The translations under genes and the position numbers were made by a program. The notes beneath the pieces are model-generated. The model was given only the letters and a program-made list of their open reading frames with translations, made no database searches and was not told the origin of the DNA. From Neopestalotiopsis rosae (Eukaryota; Ascomycota; Sordariomycetes; Amphisphaeriales; Sporocadaceae): 64,000 nucleotides of DNA. Below, one piece after another: positions 59,179 through 64,000 of the stretch (position 1 is its first letter; each line of letters begins with the position of its first letter). The DNA is taken from contig JALGAS010000004.1 of the NCBI GenBank assembly GCA_023078685.1, forward strand, positions 4,216,001 through 4,280,000. Direction: 5' to 3'.

Positions 59179-60997
59179 TTAATGGCCGTGACCAAATGGA
59201 TCATCACTTTGAGCCAGAACCTCTTGACACTTGGCCAAGATTGCTGCCTGCCGAGAGACTTCAGCAAGCCTGCCAATGACTTGTTTATTGCCGTCTGCAA
59301 AACCATAGAGAGCATAGGGAATGTCGACCTCGTCACAAAACTCTTGGACGAGCTTTTGAGTTCGACGCAGATTATGGCGAGGGATTCGCGGGTATAAGTG
59401 ATGAATGGCTTGAAACTGGAGGCCGCCGTGGAAGAAATCAAGCCATTGTGGGCAGTCCACGTCCATCGTAGTCCGCAGCATCTTTTGCGGAAAGGACTCG
59501 TGAGGTCCCAGGTCCGCAGTGCTCATGGCGAAATGAGACAGGGTGATTTGCAAATGAACAGGCATGGTTACCATGTGGCTGACCATGACAAAGGTGAACC
59601 GATCCCACCCGTCCGGAATAGACTTGTACACAATGCCGTAGCCGAACCATGTCCAGAAGAAGATCTGACCTGCAAGCTCAAGCCATCTGTGCCACTTGGC
59701 CGGACCCTTTCGGGGTCCCAGGCCGAGGATGATGTATTCCCACGACAGCCGGTAGAGGTTGAACCGACCAAACAAGAGGATGATGTAGTATGTGTACTTT
59801 TGAATGCCAATGAAAAACTTGGCGGCGGCATCGTACTCCATGACCCGATCATAGTACGTCGACCGCAAACTGCCCAAGAGTCGATGAGAGACGGCAAAGA
59901 AGGGCATGTGTTCGATGTCAGGATCGTGCTCGGGCGAGTTGGTGACAATGTGGTGTACGTTGTGACTGCGCTTCCACCAGCCCAAGGATAAACCGCCGAG
60001 GAAGTCGGCAATGACAATTCCCAACGCAGTGTCTACCTGAAAGTTGTGTGTGATGCCCATGTGGCCCGCGTCGTGAGCAGAAAAGACTAGTTGATGCCAG
60101 AACGCACCAAGCAACACGGCGCTGGTGACATACCAGCCCCAGTGCAGAAAGAGGAGCATCCCGCCGAACAGAAGACTGTACCGAGATATCTCTATGGCGT
60201 AAGCCCAATAATTGCATTGGTATAGACCCTCGGCCTTGATCCTGTCGTTGAGTGCCCGGTACTTTTGCACGATATTATCCTGGGTGGAAGAGTCCAGAGG
60301 CGGATACCGATCAAGGTCCAAGCTGACGGCCTGTTTAGTCTGCACGTCTAGATATGTCATTCCGTCCTGTTGTTCCTTGTTCTTCTTCTTCTTCTTCTCT
60401 CCCGTCACATCCTCCTCCGTCGACGAGATGGAAGAGACGGACGTGGCGCGCTGGGATCGTCCGGCACCGGCGCGGTTTCGCAGCTCGGATTCGTCTCGGT
60501 CAAAGACGGGAGAAGGGCCACGGGAGCTGGACTGGCTCGACGTGATCGGGGACGCAGTAGATGAGCCCCGGACGTCGTCGTTGCTGCAATCATCTTGACC
60601 AGGCTGGCTATCGTCGTCGGATAATAGCCTAAACTTGCCTCCTTGGATAGGTGGTATGAAATTGGTCCAGCGCCCTTCGATCTTGCCAATGCGATAGCGC
60701 ATCATTTGCGCTTTTGCTTCGGGAGAATGTAATCTGGATGATTGATGTATAAGCCAATGAACCATACGCGCTGAGCGGAGTGTGCAGTTCGGGCTCTACT
60801 CACATGGTCACTTCGTCCGTGGCGTCTCGGCCAACCATGTGGCGAATGGCCTTGTCACCACCCGGATGGTAGGGAAGCCATGGATCGGCCCTGAGGACGA
60901 ATTGGTCCAGTATAAAGACGGATTTGCCATCTGCAATCAGACCCTCAATCTGTCGCCTGGACATGATTGGGTATGCCTTCTCTGCTGCCATGGCCAT
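59179..60997 (-). CDS. Cytochrome b5-fused delta-8 sphingolipid desaturase
   Basis: Front-end desaturases of this fungal class introduce the delta-8 double bond in the long-chain base of ceramides used for glucosylceramide, in the ER membrane. Exons 60997..60804 and 60733..59179 give 582 residues. The N-terminal cytochrome b5 domain has the heme motif HPGG at 44-47 and a second histidine at 53 (AIRHMVGRDATDEV). A Ser/Glu/Lys-rich linker spans about 100-190. The desaturase domain has His boxes HDAGH (285-289), HNVHH (322-326) and QAIHH (506-510), where Gln replaces the first His of the third box, typical of front-end enzymes. Hydrophobic spans surround the boxes. A second ATG, MAAEK, lies two codons in. 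Confidence 0.9.
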
Positions 60998-62295
60998 TGT
61001 TCAGGCGCGTGCCAATCCAGGCCAGGTTGGATCGGGACGGTGGAATGCGGGTAGGTGAGAGAAGGTACTTGGCCAAACACCTGATCTTATATATGTAGGG
61101 GCCTGGAACAAGCGGCTGGCTAGGCAGGCAAGAGGTTCGTTCGATCAATCGTGTGGTAGGTCGGTCCGTAGGTTGGTCGGTCAGTCTCAGCTTCAATTGG
61201 CGGCGAGGGGGATCTTGGCAATTATTCGCAGAGGGCGACGCGCGAGAGGGTACAAGCGGCCTCACATGAGAAGCAAACAATTCAATCCTTCCGCGTAAAG
61301 AGAGAAGGAGGAGGCAATGTGGCTTTTGACCAGACCCAGAAGTCAAGGGAAGGGATGGACAGAAAAAAAAAAATAGTTGAGAACAAAGCGGTGGACGTTG
61401 AGTTTAGGAGGGACAGCAGATAACAGCCAAGTAGGGACCTAGGTAGGCAAGCTTGCAAGTATCTAATCCCGGTATCAGCCAATGGACGTATCGGATCGAG
61501 CCACAACCACGCGGTTCTGCTTCTTGGTGGTGAACATAGCCACAATTTTCTTCTGGCTGTATAGTCACCCCGCAATTTATTTCTTACTTGGTAGACTCTG
61601 TATGCGATACTTGACTTTATTTTTCTTCCTATTCTTGGTCGGGTCTGCCATCAATAATCATGACTTCGCATGTAAGTGATATGTTTATTATCTTTGCAAA
61701 TAGGTAGGACTACAATTTTTGAGTTGGCCCCAGATCTATAGTCCCATGTGGCTGTCATGCTATTTGAATAAAAGGTTGATCACGATTGGTCAGTCAGTCC
61801 TAATGATTGCCCAGCAGTAGCTCAAATAGTCCATCAGTAACACCATGGTCGAATTTAGGCTTTTTCGGTGTCATTTTGGGCGAGTATCACGTTCTATACC
61901 ATGTAGAAACTCCTTCTGCTACTGAGAAACCTATTTGTGTACCTTGCTCCCAATCAATTAGCCACATACTGCACGGATGGTGTGAACCTGCTACCCAGAC
62001 AGACAGGGACACAGGCATGGCGTATATACGCCTGTTGTTTCATCATGAATGGAAATACTGTCATGTCGTGAAAAAAAACTTGAATCAATTACCACCCATC
62101 TATTCCGTCCCTAATAACACAAGAAGATATGCCGCTGCCTCAATTCGTCTTTATCAACCCGAGGTCCCATTGGCACTGTTGTTCTTATGCTGGATTTTAA
62201 TGTACACCTACTGCACCTATACACCAATGATTTGTAGGATACAATCTCTGAGCTTCGCAACCTCTCAAAACTACGACCGCACTATAAACATACGC
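60998..62295. other. Intergenic region between desaturase promoter and LPD1 stop
   Basis: 1.3 kb. The left half should be the desaturase promoter. No gene is recognised; the long + strand frame entering from 61807 is an antisense shadow of LPD1. Confidence 0.5.
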
Positions 62296-64000
62296 TTAGA
62301 AGTGGATGGCCTTGGAGTAGGTGGCCATGGCGGCCTCCTTGAAAGCCTCAGCCAGCGTAGGGTGGGCGTGGCAGGTACGGGCAATGTCCTCGGTGGACGC
62401 GCCGTACTCGAGGGCCAGGGTGGCCTCGGCAATCATCTCACCGGCGTTGGGTCCGATGATGTGGCAGCCCAGCAGCCTGTCGGTCTCGGGGTCGGCAAGC
62501 ATCTTGACCATGCCGTCCGTGTCGAGGTTGGTCTTGGCACGAGAGTTGGCGCTGAAGGGGAAGGTGCCGACCTTGTAGGGGATGTTCTGGTCCTTGAGTT
62601 CCTGCTCGTTCTGGCCGACCCAGGCAACCTCGGGGTGGGTGTACATGACCGAAGGAATGACACCGTAGTTGACGTGGCCGTAGCCCTTCTTGATGTACTC
62701 GATGGCGGCCACGGCCTCCTCCTCAGCCTTGTGGGCAAGCATGGGGCCAAAGGTCACGTCACCAATGCATCGGATGTGCGAGGCCTTGGTGCGGTACTCG
62801 GAGTCAATGACGACACGGCCGCGCTCGTCAACCTCGAGACCAGCGTTCTCCAGGCCCAGACCGGCAGTGTAAGGGCGGCGACCAATGGCCACGAGGACAA
62901 CGTCGGCCTCAATGGTCTCGGGCTTGCCACCCTTGGCGGCGTCAACCTCGAGCTTGACCAGCTCGCCGGAAGCATCTCCGCTGACAACCTTTGTGCCAAG
63001 CTTGAAGTCGATGCCCTGCTTCTTGAGCAGCTTCTGGGCCTGCTTGGAGATCTCGCCATCCATGCCGGGACCACCAATCTGGTTCAGGAACTCAACGACG
63101 GTGACCTTGGCGCCCAGTCTCGACCAGACGGAACCCATCTCCAGACCAATGATACCACCACCAATGACGACCATCTTCTCGGGGACCTTCTCGAGGGCCA
63201 GGGCTCCAGTGCTGGTGATGACGCGCTTCTCGTCGAACTCGAGACCGGGGAAGGGGGTGGACTCGCTACCGGTAGCAATAAGGATGTTCTTGCCCCTGAC
63301 GCTGGTCTCGCCTCCCTCGTTGAGGTTGACCTTGACAGTGTGCTCGTCGGCGAAGGAGCCGGTTCCCTTGATGTACTCGACACCGTTCTTCTTGAAGAGG
63401 AACTCGATACCCTTGGTGAGGCCATTGACGGAGGTCTCCTTTGCCTTCATCATGTTCTGGAGATTGAGCTTGACATCACCAACCTCGATACCGCGGTTCT
63501 TGGTGTCGTGCAGGATCTGGTGGTAGAGATGCGAGTTGTTGAGGAGAGACTTGGAGGGAATACAGCCGACATTGAGGCAGGTACCGCCGAGCGCACCGCG
63601 CTTCTCGATACATGCGACCTGTTTGTGAGTCGTGTTAGAAGATGACCTGGTGCCCCGTAGACGGCATGTACGGTTGTGTAAGCTCGAGGAAATATGTACA
63701 TACCTTGAGACCTTCCTGACCAGCCTTGATAGCCGCGACGTATCCGGCGACACCACCTCCAATGATGACCAGGTCCTTCTCCTCTGCGTGTTACATATCG
63801 AGTCAGCGTGTCGATTCAGCATCAAAGGGGGTTGCTTTGTGTAATTGTTGGTGCTTCGGGTTCATACCAGCTTCGGAGGCGAAACCCCTTCTCCATTGCG
63901 ACAGAGGGCTGGTGACTGTGGGAAGGCTAGATAGAGCGGCGCGTCGAGTTAGCCGAGGAAGAAGAACTATGCGCAGCGGCCGAGAAGGCTTTTGACACGA
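62296..64000 (-). CDS. lpd1: Dihydrolipoamide dehydrogenase (E3), 5' end beyond the window
   Basis: This FAD enzyme reoxidises dihydrolipoamide for the pyruvate, 2-oxoglutarate and branched-chain dehydrogenase complexes and the glycine cleavage system in mitochondria. Visible exons are 63926..63868, 63783..63704 and 63618..62296. The first encodes part of a presequence ([19 protein letters not shown]). The next begins [22 protein letters not shown], the FAD dinucleotide fold. The last contains the redox disulfide [13 protein letters not shown], the NAD-binding [13 protein letters not shown] and the C-terminal active-site [13 protein letters not shown]. The exon at 63926 is preceded by a CTAAC branch site and TAG acceptor, so the start codon and exon 1 lie right of position 64000. 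The stop is at 62296-62298. Confidence 0.95.

Noticed and set aside
61807..63645. 612-codon + strand open frame overlapping the LPD1 gene
   Set aside because: It is the antisense shadow of LPD1. Its translation is an unnatural run of Gly/Leu/Val/Asp words produced by the codon bias of the real gene, and the left part is intergenic sequence with no family resemblance.

Overview
The window is nuclear DNA of a filamentous ascomycete (Pezizomycotina, probably Sordariomycetes and possibly Hypocreales; the order is inferred). The evidence is short 50-110 nt introns with GTAAGT/GTATGT donors, CTAAC branch sites and YAG acceptors, dispersed single genes, a divergent H2A/H2B pair, fungus-specific families (SPX-RING, Sqs1, Vac14, TRPY/Yvc1, a cytochrome b5-fused sphingolipid desaturase), and an extremely AT-rich block that looks like repeat DNA decayed by RIP.

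Layout. 1-3965 is an AT-rich block built of nested short elements with CAGGGTTGGC-type inverted ends and 8-bp target duplications (hAT-like, non-autonomous). It stops about 25 bp past the stop codon of a Yvc1-like vacuolar TRP channel (3989-6368, -). After a tRNA-Cys gene with a very unusual structure (7406-7547, +) come KGD2 (9581-11095, -), the complex I LYR subunit NDUFB9/B22 (12950-13626, +), histone H2A (14431-15019, -) and H2B (18405-19054, +). The middle holds Sqs1 (-), Atg4 (+), Jjj1 (-), an SPX-RING ubiquitin ligase (+), a Str2/Met-7-type cystathionine gamma-synthase (-), a cytosine-deaminase-like amidohydrolase (+), a mitoferrin (Mrs3/4) carrier (+), a small secreted protein (-), a HAUS1-like augmin subunit (-) and an ER P58IPK/DNAJC3 co-chaperone (+). 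The right part has Vac14 (-), a 63-residue SMP-like protein (-), a cytochrome b5-fused delta-8 sphingolipid desaturase (-) and the LPD1 E3 subunit (-, running off the right edge). I reconstructed splice junctions by eye. Every complete multi-exon model stays in frame and gives a whole number of codons.

Functional themes. Four loci are mitochondrial: KGD2 and LPD1, which are E2 and E3 of the 2-oxoglutarate dehydrogenase complex, NDUFB9, and mitoferrin. Yvc1 and Vac14 both act at the vacuole, where Vac14 scaffolds PI(3,5)P2 synthesis and that lipid activates Yvc1 in yeast. SPX-RING points to phosphate signalling and Atg4 to autophagy. Most neighbours are divergent pairs with 1-3.4 kb between them. 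There is no secondary-metabolite cluster and no intact transposase.

The most unusual object is the tRNA-Cys gene. Removing a 14-nt canonical anticodon-loop intron and a 56-nt D-loop insertion leaves a 72-nt cloverleaf in which every stem position pairs. The insertion has the exact anatomy of a fungal spliceosomal intron: GTAAGT donor, CTAAC branch site, CAG acceptor.
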